Notes: generated by a model not told the origin, from the letters alone. A stretch of DNA of 64,000 nucleotides from Taudactylus pleione (GCA_031769625.1 JAUIMM010001251.1:703501-767500), one strand, 5' to 3'; shown: positions 22,817-33,567, numbered from the stretch's first letter. Program-made: numbers and translations.

Positions 22817-22939
22817 TGGCGTAGTCAGTAAATTATTATTGTGCACGGCATTGTGTACATATGCCGTGTACATCTGCCGTGTAACTACACGGCAGATGTA
22901 CACAATGCCGTGCACAATAATAATATACTGACTACGCCA
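22817..22939. repeat. Long palindrome or foldback element
   Basis: TGGCGTAGTCAGT on the left is matched by ACTGACTACGCCA on the right. Inside lie ATTATTGTGCACGGCATTGT and its complement, then a central CGGCAGATGTACAC inverted pair, so most of the 123 bp can fold into one hairpin. A partial further copy (GTGCATTGTGTACATCTGCC) follows at about 22943. Confidence 0.85.
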
Positions 22940-23937
22940 TCGTGCATTGTGTACATCTGCCGTGTTATTACACAGTGTTACACAGTCTTTATATAATAAA
23001 TGCGCACGAATACAAATATATTTTTAAAGACTTCATATATTCAGTGATGACAGACAAGTCTTGTGGACAAGTTTGTGACAATTAATTAAGAAAACTCAAA
23101 GATACTGTGAGTGTTTGTTCCGCATACAGATACAGTGTGTCTGTGACAATTGAAGTATAACACAGGCACTGATATGCTCAGAGAGTGTGTTCTGAATGTG
23201 GATTTAGAAACAATTGTCAGACGTTTAGCTATCGTTAGAAATTGTAGGCCTTGTGTCCCATGCTGATGTGGTTAAGAGGGACTGACAATTGTATTCTGAA
23301 TAAACATAGGAAAGCCTTTTGTTAAAGTTATCAGACTTGTTTGCCAAAGCTTGCTCCATCTATGAACAGGACAAATTGCATTGTCTGTCATTATTTTAGT
23401 TCAGACAGAAGTAATATTACTGTTTGAAGTTTTATATATATATATCTCCCACAATGACCGGCACTCAAATAAATAGTTCCACTTGCCCAGGTGCCCTCCA
23501 TACACTGTTGCTAGTGTTTACAATACATCACCACCTCGTCGGCACTCATGGGACTTCATAAGAAATTTTCAATCACTGCACATCTTTCGGAAGAGATTCC
23601 AACGTTTCAGATACTTTAATATTTTGTCAAGGATACAGCATCTTCCACCACCATTAAAACATATTGTAATTCACTCTAACTGAATAAAATAAAGCAGAGC
23701 TATATTCCACCAAGTAACATTAATTATTAACAAGACTTTATATGCAAAGAATAGGCACTATATATCTGCCTGGATCATGTTACAAATTAATCACAACAAA
23801 TTCATTAAATGAAGCAATTCAATGATAGTTGATCATTTAAGCCGAATGGCTTAACCGTATTCAATCGTGCAATCCACCGTGCCTCTAGATGCAGCAAAGA
23901 TCACTCTCTATCAACTCCTCTCAAATTCTATGATTTT

Positions 23938-25473
23938 CTATCTTAAGGAGGGCAAACTGTGTCTCATCTCTTTGAAATGGCGTGCCACCGGTTGGTCGAT
24001 TTCTCTTCCTTCTAAAGCCAAATGTATAGCTGACCGATATAACGCCATTCTTTCTTTGAATTTTCGCGAAGTTTTCCCAATATATAAATATCCGCAGGGG
24101 CATTTAATATAGAAAGACCACAAAGCTGCTGGTGCAAGCCAGTATGGGGATGTGGAAACGTGTCTCCCATTTCCAAAAAACCACATGTTGTGCACCCGAG
24201 GCATCTGAAACATCCCTTCTTCCTCGATAACAAAACAACCTTTAGCTTGTTCTTTGAGGGGAGTAATGTCTTTGCGTACTAGCATATCAGAAATATTCTT
24301 GCCACGACGATAGCATGGTAGAATTTTAATTTCTTTCAGAGCCGCCAAATCTTTGTCTGAAGTTAGTAATGGCCATAACTTTTTAGCTGACGATGTCATG
24401 CTTTGTGTACCTGGATTAACATCATTTACCCATATCAAGGAATTAGACATATCCTTAGTCACAGGTGGTTTCAGGGTGTTAACCCTTGGTATACTTAACA
24501 TTTTTTGTTGTATGTTTTTTAACTCCTTCGGATTGTACCCTCGCGATACAAACTTAGTAATCATCTTATCCGTGTGTTTGACAGTTTCTGTCATATCATC
24601 AGAAATACGGTGAACCCATAATAACTGAGAACACGGTAAACCCCTCTTCAGGGCAACTTGATGACAGCTATCTGCATGCAAAAATGTATTGCGGTCCGTG
24701 GGTTTTTGGTAAACTGTAGTATGTAATAGATTATCCATTAAATTGACTTGCACATCTAGAAAATTGATGGTGGATTTGCTAGTATTGAATGTAAACTTGA
24801 TGTCAGCATCTTTACTATTAATGTCATTCATCATTTCTATGAACTCCTCCTCAGAGCCTTTCCAAATGACGAATAGATCGTCTATATACCTTGTAAAGAA
24901 GTAAATCTTGTTCAAAATATTTGGCTCCTTGAAAAATAAATAGTCCTCCAACTGGAACATAAAGGCGTTAGCAAACGCGGGAGCTACGCAAGATCCCACT
25001 GCGCATCCCACTAACTGTAAAAAATAATTACCATCGAAGAGAAAATTATTTCTTTTTAAAGTTAATTCCAGGAGTTGAATAAAAAAGTCCAAATCCGGTC
25101 CAGCATATAATGAAGTTGTAGTTAACAATTTTCGCGTAGCCTCTATACCTCTCGCATGTGGAATGCTGGTATAGAGACCAGTCACATCTATTGTACATAG
25201 GAGACAATCCCCGCTTAAGTCAGTTAAATCATTGAGTTTCAAAATAAACTCAGTGGTATCTTTTAAAAAAGTGGTCTGTGACTGTATGGCTGGCTGCATA
25301 TAGTGATCCAAGAATTGCGCAACAGTGTATAGAATCGAATTTCTGGCCGAAATTATCGGTCTCCCAGGAGGACCCACTGGATTTCTGTGAATTTTAAGTA
25401 ATGTAGATAAGATGGGGACTATTGGATGAGATGGAATTAGTGAGGCTGTAGTTTTTTTTGCTGATAATCTCAT
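23938..25473 (-). CDS. Penelope-like element RT plus GIY-YIG endonuclease, 511-codon frame
   Basis: Continuous frame encoding most of the Penelope-like polyprotein. RT signatures: LLCTIDVTGLYTSIPHARG (about residues 91-109), GCAVGSCVAPAFANAFM (156-172), and the catalytic YIDD at 196-199 within FTRYIDDLFVIWKG. The C-terminal GIY-YIG nuclease has FYIKCPCGYLYIGKT at 454-468 followed by SRKFKERM. Such enzymes use target-primed or telomere-associated reverse transcription; their RT is related to telomerase. The usual C-terminal EARWI..LNTV..FGLND block lies just past the stop in another frame (about 23895-23825), so the frame is broken near 23935. Upstream parts are in two other frames (25819-25394 and before 25827). 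The element is therefore defective, but unusually well kept for this window. The start is simply the first Met of the open segment. Confidence 0.9.
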   Translation of the reverse strand: MRLSAKKTTASLIPSHPIVPILSTLLKIHRNPVGPPGRPIISARNSILYTVAQFLDHYMQPAIQSQTTFLKDTTEFILKLNDLTDLSGDCLLCTIDVTGLYTSIPHARGIEATRKLLTTTSLYAGPDLDFFIQLLELTLKRNNFLFDGNYFLQLVGCAVGSCVAPAFANAFMFQLEDYLFFKEPNILNKIYFFTRYIDDLFVIWKGSEEEFIEMMNDINSKDADIKFTFNTSKSTINFLDVQVNLMDNLLHTTVYQKPTDRNTFLHADSCHQVALKRGLPCSQLLWVHRISDDMTETVKHTDKMITKFVSRGYNPKELKNIQQKMLSIPRVNTLKPPVTKDMSNSLIWVNDVNPGTQSMTSSAKKLWPLLTSDKDLAALKEIKILPCYRRGKNISDMLVRKDITPLKEQAKGCFVIEEEGMFQMPRVHNMWFFGNGRHVSTSPYWLAPAALWSFYIKCPCGYLYIGKTSRKFKERMALYRSAIHLALEGREIDQPVARHFKEMRHSLPSLR

Positions 25474-26110
25474 TACTGACCGCTATATTGACAATGTCCT
25501 GTAATTTCTTTAAAAAGATTTCTGTGGGATCTGACTCCAATTGTCTGTAAATGTTATGATCATTCAGTTGCCTGTAGACTTCATTTTTATAGTCCTCCAA
25601 ATTTAAAATCACAATACCTCCTCCTTTGTCGGCATTGCTAATAATAATGTCTTTGTAACCTTGTAGGTTCTTCAGAGCCTGCCGTTCTATCACCGATAGG
25701 TTATTGTATTTAGAAGTGCAGTGTTTGGATAAGGTTTCTAACTCAAAATCAACCATTCTGTTAAACGTTTTGATTGAGGAGTTGTTGGAATGAGGATCAA
25801 AATTAGACTTAGTTTTCACCGGACACTTATTGCTTGGAGGAATAGATGGTTGTATATCTGCTCCAAAGTACTCTAAGTTTCAATTGTCTCGTGAATCTGT
25901 GCAAATCTATCTTGCTCTGGAAAGAATTAAATGCATTCGTAGGAACAAAGGAAAGACCTTTGTTTAATACTTTGTATTCCACAGGAGATAAATCACTAGA
26001 GGAAAGGTTTCTGCTGTATCGTTGACAAAAGATTAAAGTATCTGAAACGTTGGAATCTATTCCGGAAGATGTGCAGTGATTGAAAAGTCCCATGAGTGCC
26101 GCCGTGGTGG
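25394..26110 (-). pseudogene. N-terminal part of the Penelope-like protein, frameshifted
   Basis: Two frames cover the N-terminal region. The first (about 26110-25827) includes NLSSSDLSPVEYKVLNKGLSF and NAFNSFQSKIDLHRFTRQLK. The second (25819-25394) includes LSVIERQALKNLQG and the conserved ISNADKGGGIVILNLEDY box followed by RQLNDHNIYRQLESDPT. Both are typical of the region before the Penelope RT palm. Each junction needs a frame change, and the second segment ends by overlapping the RT frame. Confidence 0.85.
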
Positions 26111-26111
26111 T

Positions 26112-26112
26112 G

Positions 26113-26167
<55 letters not shown>

Positions 26168-26188
26168 TATACATATATACACACACTT
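26112..26188. repeat. (TA)n(CA)n microsatellite
   Basis: Alternating TA then CA dinucleotides immediately beside the 5' end of the Penelope-like element. It may be the integration site or an element-derived expansion. Confidence 0.9.
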
Positions 26189-26551
26189 AAACGATCACAT
26201 GGGTATCCACAATGCGTGCACACTTGTATATACAGTTGCAATTATAAATACAAACACACACAGCGCACCTTTTACGCTGCATGTAGACACACAATGCATA
26301 CTTACATATAATCATAAATATACACGCACTCATAAAGGTTCCTGCACATTATGGTTTATATTAAAGTTATTAATTATGATATAAAATGTATGTATTTGAT
26401 ATTAATGGTATACAACATGAAAGACATGGCATGTTTGGTACTAAACTGACACACTGTTTATTTCCAGATATCTGAACCTATCAGCGAGGGAGTCTCATCT
26501 TGCGTTCGATGGTTATGGAATATAGGAAATTATTGGTTAGAATGTATACCC

Positions 26552-26974
26552 TGTAATGTAGTGTATCTATCTAGTTTAAATCAATTAAAGAAAGACAATG
26601 TAATCTGGAGAATTGGCACATACCCCTAGACAACTGTCCTATGAACTACAGCGTACTACAAAGACCAAGAACCAATGGAATTATGTTTCTCTGTCTACAT
26701 TGTTGTTATCATGATCTGTTGGGGTATATACCCTGTGTCCCGGTTCCAGTTAGTAGCCATTCTCATGGATGACCACAGACCTCAGGATTGATGACTGTAA
26801 CTGGGACCGGTGCGCTTGTGTATGTATCAACTGTACCTTGTTTATGTGTAATTGTATTTAGATAACAGAGTAACTAAATGCTTTTTATGTGAATAACTTT
26901 TTGTGCTTTGGAACCACACTCAAAGTCTGGAAAGCAATTATTTCTTGTGCAACTTACAACGCTAAATAGCGACA
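26552..26974 (+). mobile_element. Solo-LTR-like repeat, copy B
   Basis: Related to the reverse complement of 1-444. It begins TGTAATGTAG, has a TATA-like GGGTATATACCC at about 26725, and ends near CAACTTACAACGCTAAATAG. No internal retroviral genes are attached on either side and no target duplication is evident. The borders come from the two-copy comparison; the 3' border is uncertain by about 15 bp. Confidence 0.6.
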
Positions 26975-26994
26975 TTTAGGTATATAGATCATTA

Positions 26995-28600
26995 GGTATT
27001 CATAGGTCATTACTGTAACTGGGGCAGGTTACTGGTCATTACTGTAACTGGGGCTGGTTACTGGTCATTACCGTAACTGGTGTTGGTTACTGGTCATTGC
27101 TGTACCGTGTAGCTGGTTACTGGTCATTACTGTAACTGGGGCTGGTTAATGGTCATTACTGTAACTGGTAGCTGGTTAATGGTCATTACTGTAACTGGTA
27201 GCTGGTTACTGGTCATTACTGTAACTGGTAAATGATTACTGGTCATTACTGTAACTGGGGCTGGTTAATGGTCATTACTGTAACTGGGGGCTGGTTACTG
27301 GCTATTACTGTAACTGGTCATTACTGTAACTGGGGCTGGTTACTGGTCATTACTGTAACTGGTAGCTGGTTACTGGTCATTACTGTAGCTGGTTACTGGT
27401 CATTACTGTAACTGGGGCTGGTTACTGGTCATTACTGTAACTAGGGATGGTTACTGGTCATGACTAACTAGGGATGGTTACTGGTCATTACTGTAACTGG
27501 GGCTGGTTACTGGTCATTACTGTAACTGGTAGCTGGTTAATGGTCATTACTGTAACTGGTAGCTGGTTACTGGTCATTACTGTAACTGGTAAATGATTAC
27601 TGGTCATTACTGTAACTGGGGCTGGTTAATGGTCATTACTGTAACTGATAGCTGGTTACTGGCTATTACTGTAACTGGTCATTACTGTAACTGGGGCTGG
27701 TTACTGTCATTACTGTAACTGGTAGCTGGTTACTGGTCATTACTGTAGCTGGTTACTGGTCATTACTGTAGCTGGGGCTGGTTACTGGTCATGACTAACT
27801 AGGGATGGTTACTGGTCATTACTGGGGCTGGTTACTGGTCATTACTGTAACTGATAGCTGGTTAATGGTCATTACTGTAACTGATAGCTGGTTACTGGTC
27901 ATTACTGTAACTGAAATGATTACTGGTCATAACTAACTGTCAGATTACTGGTCATTACTGTAACTGGGGGCTGGTTACTGGTCATTACTGTAACTGGGGC
28001 TGGTTACTGGTCATTACTGTAACTGGTAGCTGGTTACTGGTCATTACTGTAACTGGTAGCTGGTTACTGGTCATTACTGTAACTAGGGATGGTTACTGGT
28101 CATTACTGTAACTAGGGATGGTTACTGGTCATTACCGTAACTGGTAGCTGGTTACTGGTCATTACTGTAACTGGTAAATGATTACTGGTCATAACTGTCA
28201 GATGATTACTGGTCATTACTGTAAATAGGGCTGGTTAATGGTCATTACTGTAACTGGGGCTGGTTACTGGTCATTACTATAACTGGTAGCTGGTTACAGG
28301 TCATTACTGTAAGTGGTATCTGGTTACTGGTCATTACTGTAGCTGGTTACTGGTCATTACTGTAACTGAGGCTGGTTACTGGTCATTACTGTAACTGGGT
28401 ATGGTTACTGGTCATTACTGTAACTGGGGATGGTTACTGGTCATTACTGTAACTGGGGGCCGGTTACTGGTTATTTCTGTAACTGGTGAATGGCCGCTTA
28501 CCAATACTATTACTGATCACTATCCATTACTGTAAATGGGGCTGGTAACTGGTCATTACTGCAACTGGTGACTGACCGCTGATGATTACTATAACTTATG
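26995..28600. repeat. Minisatellite, 29-30-bp unit (distal block)
   Basis: More than 50 copies of TCATTACTGTAACTGG plus GGCTGGTTACTGG or TAGCTGGTTACTGG. Higher-order structure is visible: the order of variants at about 27121-27330 recurs at about 27490-27700 (TAGCTGGTTAATGG, TAAATGATTACTGG, GGCTGGTTAATGG, GGCTATTACTG). Same family as 22350-22735. Confidence 0.95.
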
Positions 28601-28607
28601 GCTATGA

Positions 28608-29232
28608 TTCCCCGGGCATACAGAATCAGAGGGAGCTGTTACACAGTATAGTTCTCTCTGTATGAGGCTAGGATTCCCCAGCATACAGAATCAGAGGGAG
28701 CTGTTACACAGTATAGTTCTCTCTGTATGAGGCTACGATTCCCCAGCATACAGAATCAGAGGGAGCTGTTACACAGTATAGTTCTCTCTGTATGAGGCTA
28801 GGATTCCCCAGCATACAGAATCAGAGGGAGCTGTTACACAGTATAGTTCTCTCTGTATGAGGCTACGATTCCCCAGCATACAGAATCAGAGGGAGCTGTT
28901 ACACAGTATAGTTCTCTCTGTATGAGGCTAGGATTCCCCAGCATACAGAATCAGAGGGAGCTGTTACACAGTATAGTTCTCTCTGTATGAGGCTAGGATT
29001 CCCCAGCATACAGAATCAGAGGGAGCTGTTACACAGTATAGTTCTCTCTGTATGAGGCTAGGATTCCCCAGCATACAGAATCAGAGGGAGCTGTTACACA
29101 GTATAGTTCTCTCTGTATGAGGCTACGATTCCCCAGCATACAGAATCAGAGGGAGCTGTTACACAGTATAGTTCTCTCTGTATGAGGCTACGATTCCCCA
29201 GCATACAGAATCAGAGGGAGCTGTTACACAGT
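28608..29232. repeat. Minisatellite, 65-bp unit
   Basis: Nine to ten nearly identical copies of a 65-bp unit containing CCCAGCATACAGAATCAGAG and TGTTACACAGTATAGTTCTC. The main variant is GCTAGGATT versus GCTACGATT. The high identity suggests recent expansion. Confidence 0.96.
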
Positions 29233-29740
29233 TACTGATATTAATGATATCATGCAGCTTTTCACCCTCTGTGATATCACAGGCTGTACTCCAAAGACAA
29301 GAACTTTAATAATATTATATATACATATAAAACTCAGCCAGACCCAACAACAGCACATATCATCTCTGGTGATGTCAATTTACCTAATTAGCACTGAAAC
29401 AATGAAATAAAAACTTACAAATAGTATTTACAAGGGTTCATACGTACATTAGCAGGTGCATGATAAATACTTACAACCCAATAACCTACTAATACAACTG
29501 TGTATCCAATGGACGGCGATCTGTGAAGTTGGCAAAAAAAAAAAAAAACACAGAAGAGGAGCATGCACAAATATTCTAACATTAGACAAAGAGTGACCTC
29601 TCTGGTACTGACACTGTGCGAGGATCCACCTATCAGTTCTGTTACCCAGGAGACTGAAGTCTAATCACAACTCCAGAGCTGTGCAATGAGACAACTGTCT
29701 ATCCTGTCTCTCTGTGATGTCTAAGCAGGACCTAGAGCAT
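29233..29740. other. Unassigned intronic DNA
   Basis: No gene. Includes a poly-A run of about 15 bases at 29534. Its right end leads into the 113-bp array. Confidence 0.5.
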
Positions 29741-31868
29741 GTAATGTCCTCAGCTATACCTGGTATATCATTAGCTAGGAGGTACAGAGACTGGTTATAT
29801 ACAGAGATATAATAGTCACCATACACAGAGCGTGCTGGGTACAGTTACACAGTATAATGTCCTCAGCTATACCTGGTATATCATTAGCTAGGCAGTACAG
29901 AGACTGGTTATATACAGAGATACACTAGTCACCATACCCACAGAGCGTGCTGGGTACAGTTACACAGTATAATGTCCTCAGCTATACCTGGTATATCATT
30001 AGCTAGGAGGTACAGAGACTGGTTATATACAGAGATACAATAGTCACCATACACAGAGCGTGCTGGGTACAGTTACACAGTATAATGTCCTCAGCTATAC
30101 CTGGTATATCATTAGCTAGGAGGTACAGAGACTGGTTATATACAGAGATACAATAGTCACCATACACATAGAGCGAGCTGGGTACAGTTACACAGTATAA
30201 AGTCCTCAGCTATACCTGGTATATCATTAGCTAGGAGGTACAGAGACTGGTTATATACAGAGATACAATAGTCACCATACACAGAGCGTGCTGGGTACAG
30301 TTACACAGTATAATGTCCTCAGCTATACCTGGTATATCATTAGCTAGGAGGTACAGAGACTGGTTATATACAGAGATACAATAGTCACCATACACAGAGC
30401 GTGCTGGGTACAGTTACACAGTATAATGTCCTCAGCTATACCTGGTATATCATTAGCTAGGCAGTACAGAGACTGGTTATATACAGAGATACAATAGTCA
30501 CCATACACAGAGCGTGCTGGGTACAGTTACACAGTATAAAGTCCTCAGCTATACCTGGTATATCATTAGCTAGGCAGTACAGAGACTGGTTATATACAGA
30601 GATACAATAGTCACCATACACAGAGCGTGCTGGGTACAGTTACACAGTATAATGTCCTCAGCTATACCTGGTATATCATTAGCTAGGCAGTACAGAGACT
30701 GGTTATATACAGAGATATAATAGTCACCATACACAGAGCGTGCTGGGTACAGTTACACAGTATAATGTCCTCAGCTATACCTGGTATATCATTAGCTAGG
30801 CAGTACAGAGACTGGTTATATACAGAGATACAATAGTCACCATACACATAGAGCGTGCTGGGTACAGTTACACAGTATAATGTCCTCAGCTATACCTGGT
30901 ATATCATTAGCTAGGCAGTACAGAGACTGGTTATATACAGAGATACAATAGTCACCATACACAGAGCGTGCTGGGTACAGTTACACAGTATAATGTCCTC
31001 AGCTATACCTGGTATATCATTAGCTAGGCAGTACAGAGACTGGTTATATACAGAGATACAATAGTCACCATACACATAGAGCGTGCTGGGTACAGTTACA
31101 CAGTATAATGTCCTCAGCTATACCTGGTATATCATTAGCTAGGCAGTACAGAGACTGGTTATATACAGAGATATAATAGTCACCATACACATAGAGCGTG
31201 CTGGATACAGTTACACAGTATAATGTCCTCAGCTATACCTGGTATATCATTAGCTAGGCAGTACAGAGACTGGTTATATACAGAGATACAATAGTCACCA
31301 TACCCATAGAGCGTGCTGGGTACAGTTACACAGTATAAAGTCCTCAGCTGTACCTGGTATATCATTAGCTAGGCAGTACAGAGGCTGGTTATATACAGAG
31401 ATATAATAGTCACCATACACATAGAGCGAGCTGGGTACAGTTACACAGTATAATGTCCTCAGCTATACCTGGTATATCATTAGCTAGGCAGTACAGAGAC
31501 TGGTTATATACAGAGATACACTAGTCACCATACGCATAGAGCGCGCTGGGTACAGTTACACAGTATAATGTCCTCAGCTATACCTGGTATATCATTAGCT
31601 AGGCAGTACAGAGACTGGTTATATACAGAGATACAATAGTCACCATACACAGAGCGTGCTGGGTACAGTTACACAGTATAATGTCCTCAGCTATACCTGG
31701 TATATCATTAGCTAGGCAGTACAGAGACTGGTTATATACAGAGATACAATAGTCACCATACACAGAGCGTGCTGGGTACAGTTACACAGTATAATGTCCT
31801 CAGCTATACCTGGTATATCATTAGCTAGGCAGTACAGAGGCTGCTTATATACAGAGATACAATAGTTG
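29741..31868. repeat. Minisatellite, about 113-bp unit
   Basis: About 19 copies of a 111-117-bp unit containing AATGTCCTCAGCTATACCTG, TATATCATTAGCTAGGCAGT and AGCGTGCTGGGTACAGTTAC. Copies vary at GAGGTACAG/GCAGTACAG, ATACACAGAGCG/ATACACATAGAGCG and TATAATG/TATAAAG. The largest array in the window. Confidence 0.97.
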
Positions 31869-31929
31869 CCATACTTACTGTTGAAATTAAGTGGAATTAT
31901 GCAAACCCTGTCTATGGAATACTGGTGTA

Positions 31930-32205
31930 GGTAGATGTCCAATCAGACTCTCCACCTCTTTGCAATCCTCCAAACGGGCTCTTAAGACCCACTACTTCAT
32001 CAAAGCCTTCCAGCTCCCGCCCTAACTTGCTGCTACATACTCCTTCCTCCCTGCTTACCCCATCTGTGTCACACCTGTTTGTCTCCCCCTCCCCTTTAGA
32101 ATGTAAGCTCTTACGAGCAGGCCCTCTACCCTCTTGTGCTTCTCCTTACTTTACTTTCATCTACTTCTTACCCCCCACCAGGGCACCCAACACTGGGTTG
32201 CTTAT
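31930..32205 (+). repeat. Old interspersed repeat (L2/CR1-like 3' end), part 1
   Basis: Contains AATGTAAGCTCTTACGAGCA, a phrase I associate with widespread vertebrate L2/CR1-type 3' ends. It is interrupted by the hAT element and continues at 33281, ending in the diagnostic AAGGCGCTGCGGAACACTTG and a GATAATAATAATAATG tail. The exact family is not verified. Confidence 0.6.
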
Positions 32206-33280
32206 CAGTGGCGTAACTAGGGTATTTGGAGCCCAGGGCAAATTTGAAAATGGAGCGAGCCCCATGTAGTGGTCCCCCCTATGAAGTGCCCCCAGTAGTG
32301 TTCCCCTTATATAGTGCCCCCAATAGCAGTCTCCACAATGCAGTGCCCCCAGTAGTGATCCCCCCTATCCAGCACCCCTTATTCAGTGCCCCCTGTAGTG
32401 GTCCTCCCTATTCAGTGCCCCCAGGGCAGTGCCCCCAGCAGTAGTCCACCCCCCCAATGCAGTGCCCCAGTAGTGGTCCCCCTTATGCAGACCCAAGGTA
32501 GTGAACCCCCCTATCCAGTGCCCCCTGTAGTGGTCCTTCCTATTATTGCCCCCAGTAGTGGTCCCCCCAGTGCAGTGCCCCTAGTAGTAAGCCCCTTATA
32601 TAGTGCTCCAGTAGTAGTTTTCCCCTCAGTAGTAGTATGCAGTAGAGGTTCCCCATCCCGATGAAGTGCCCCCAGTAGTAGCCCCCCCCAGTAGTAGACA
32701 CCAGTATTGCTCCACCCCCAGTAATGGTGCACACGTTAAAGAAAAAAAAAAGAAAAATACACTTACCTGAATCCATGCTCCAGACACCGCTCCCGCCGCC
32801 GCACGTCAGTCCTCCTGGACTGGCATGCTCAGCATTATGGGAGAGACGTCATGAAATCTTTCCCATTACCCACTGCATGAACTGGAAGGCGGAGCTCATG
32901 AGTGAGCTTCAGTCCGGCTCTTGCAGTGGGTGCTGCAGCCAATGAGAGTCTGTCTGACTCTCACTGGCTGCTGATTAACACACAAATTGCCGCCAGCGCT
33001 GGCGGAAATGTGTGTTATGTACAGCCTGGGTCCGCCTACCATCCTCCTCCTGGCGCTATTGGGTAAGCTCTCAGGGGGAGGGAAGGGGCTCGGCTATGCA
33101 GCACAGGACCGGTGCAGGGATGCCTAGCGCCGGTCCTGTGTAAATGTGCACACATTGAGGTCGGCGCTACACTGCCTAACTAGTGCGGGCCGGACCATGA
33201 CCGGCGGCGGCGCCTCCCTTGTGCCGCCTGTCGTACGGCGCCCAGGGCACGTACCCCGCCCTGCCCTAGTTACGCCACTG
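32206..33280. mobile_element. hAT-type non-autonomous element, 8-bp TSD
   Basis: 1075 bp between perfect 17-bp TIRs CAGTGGCGTAACTAGGG. The flanks are TTGCTTAT (32198-32205) and TGGCTTAT (33281-33288), an 8-bp duplication with one mismatch, diagnostic of hAT. The left half (about 32265-32715) is a degenerate minisatellite of CAGTGCCCCCAGTAGTGGTC-type units. The right half is GC rich. No transposase is present. Confidence 0.9.
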
Positions 33281-33457
33281 TGGCTTATGCTCTGTGGCAT
33301 ATCTAGGTGTTATGGTCACTAATGTAGCAATGTATATTATCCATGTCCTGGTCCTGTATTGTATTGTTCTATAAGTCACTTGTCAAATTGTTTATGTACT
33401 GTGTAAGGCGCTGCGGAACACTTGTGGCGCCGTATAAAGGATGATAATAATAATGTA
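33281..33457 (+). repeat. Old interspersed repeat (L2/CR1-like 3' end), part 2
   Basis: Continuation of the repeat split at 32205. It holds GTGTAAGGCGCTGCGGAACA, GGCGCCGTATAAAGGATG and a short (ATA)n 3' tail, as expected for L2-like 3' termini. It ends just before the TDP1 splice donor at 33464. Confidence 0.6.
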
Positions 33458-33464
33458 CACTTAC

Positions 33465-33567
33465 ATAGGCAGATGGCAGAAATAAGACCCCCAGCTCGTA
33501 GGACCGGATAAAGAGCTGTGTTCCGTTCTTCTCCAGAGACCCCCACGCAGCCTTAGATAGATTAGCG
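33465..33567 (-). CDS. TDP1: TDP1 internal coding exon with active-site Asn and Glu region
   Basis: Coding exon of tyrosyl-DNA phosphodiesterase 1, the nuclear phospholipase-D-superfamily enzyme that removes stalled topoisomerase I peptides from DNA 3' ends. Read on the minus strand, a TTTTCAG acceptor is followed by 103 bp (one base completing a codon, then 34 codons) and a GTAAGT donor. The peptide starts [15 protein letters not shown] and ends [14 protein letters not shown], nearly identical to vertebrate TDP1 as I know it. In human TDP1 the NLSKAAW segment carries active-site Asn516 and the RSYEL segment carries Glu538. The H-x-K motif (His493/Lys495) should lie in the preceding exon, which I did not find between here and 64000. 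The exon ends in phase 0, matching the next exon at 18282-18396. Identification is from memory of the family but the match is strong. Confidence 0.95.

Larger units (their letters stand above)
23524..26120 (-). mobile_element. Penelope-like retroelement with inverted 5'-end fragments at both ends
   Basis: The element reads on the minus strand. Its N-terminal region starts near 26110, the RT plus GIY-YIG frame runs 25473-23938, and the C-terminal tail reaches about 23800. The stretch 26026-26118, read on the minus strand, is repeated on the plus strand at 23524-23645 (shared GGCACTCATGGGACTT, TCAATCACTGCACATCTT, TTCCAACGTTTCAGATACTT), so a partial second 5' end lies inverted at the 3' side. 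Direct or inverted partial copies at the ends are typical of Penelope-like elements. The plus-strand copy carries a short insertion (CATAAGAAA) and departs after GATACAGCA. A (TA)n(CA)n tract abuts the 5' end. Confidence 0.88.

Noticed and set aside
23483..23683. Small plus-strand gene
   Set aside because: It is the inverted partial copy of the Penelope-like element's 5' region.
32027..32776. Pro/Val-rich plus-strand and Gly/Thr-rich minus-strand frames
   Set aside because: Degenerate minisatellite inside the hAT element; open on both strands.
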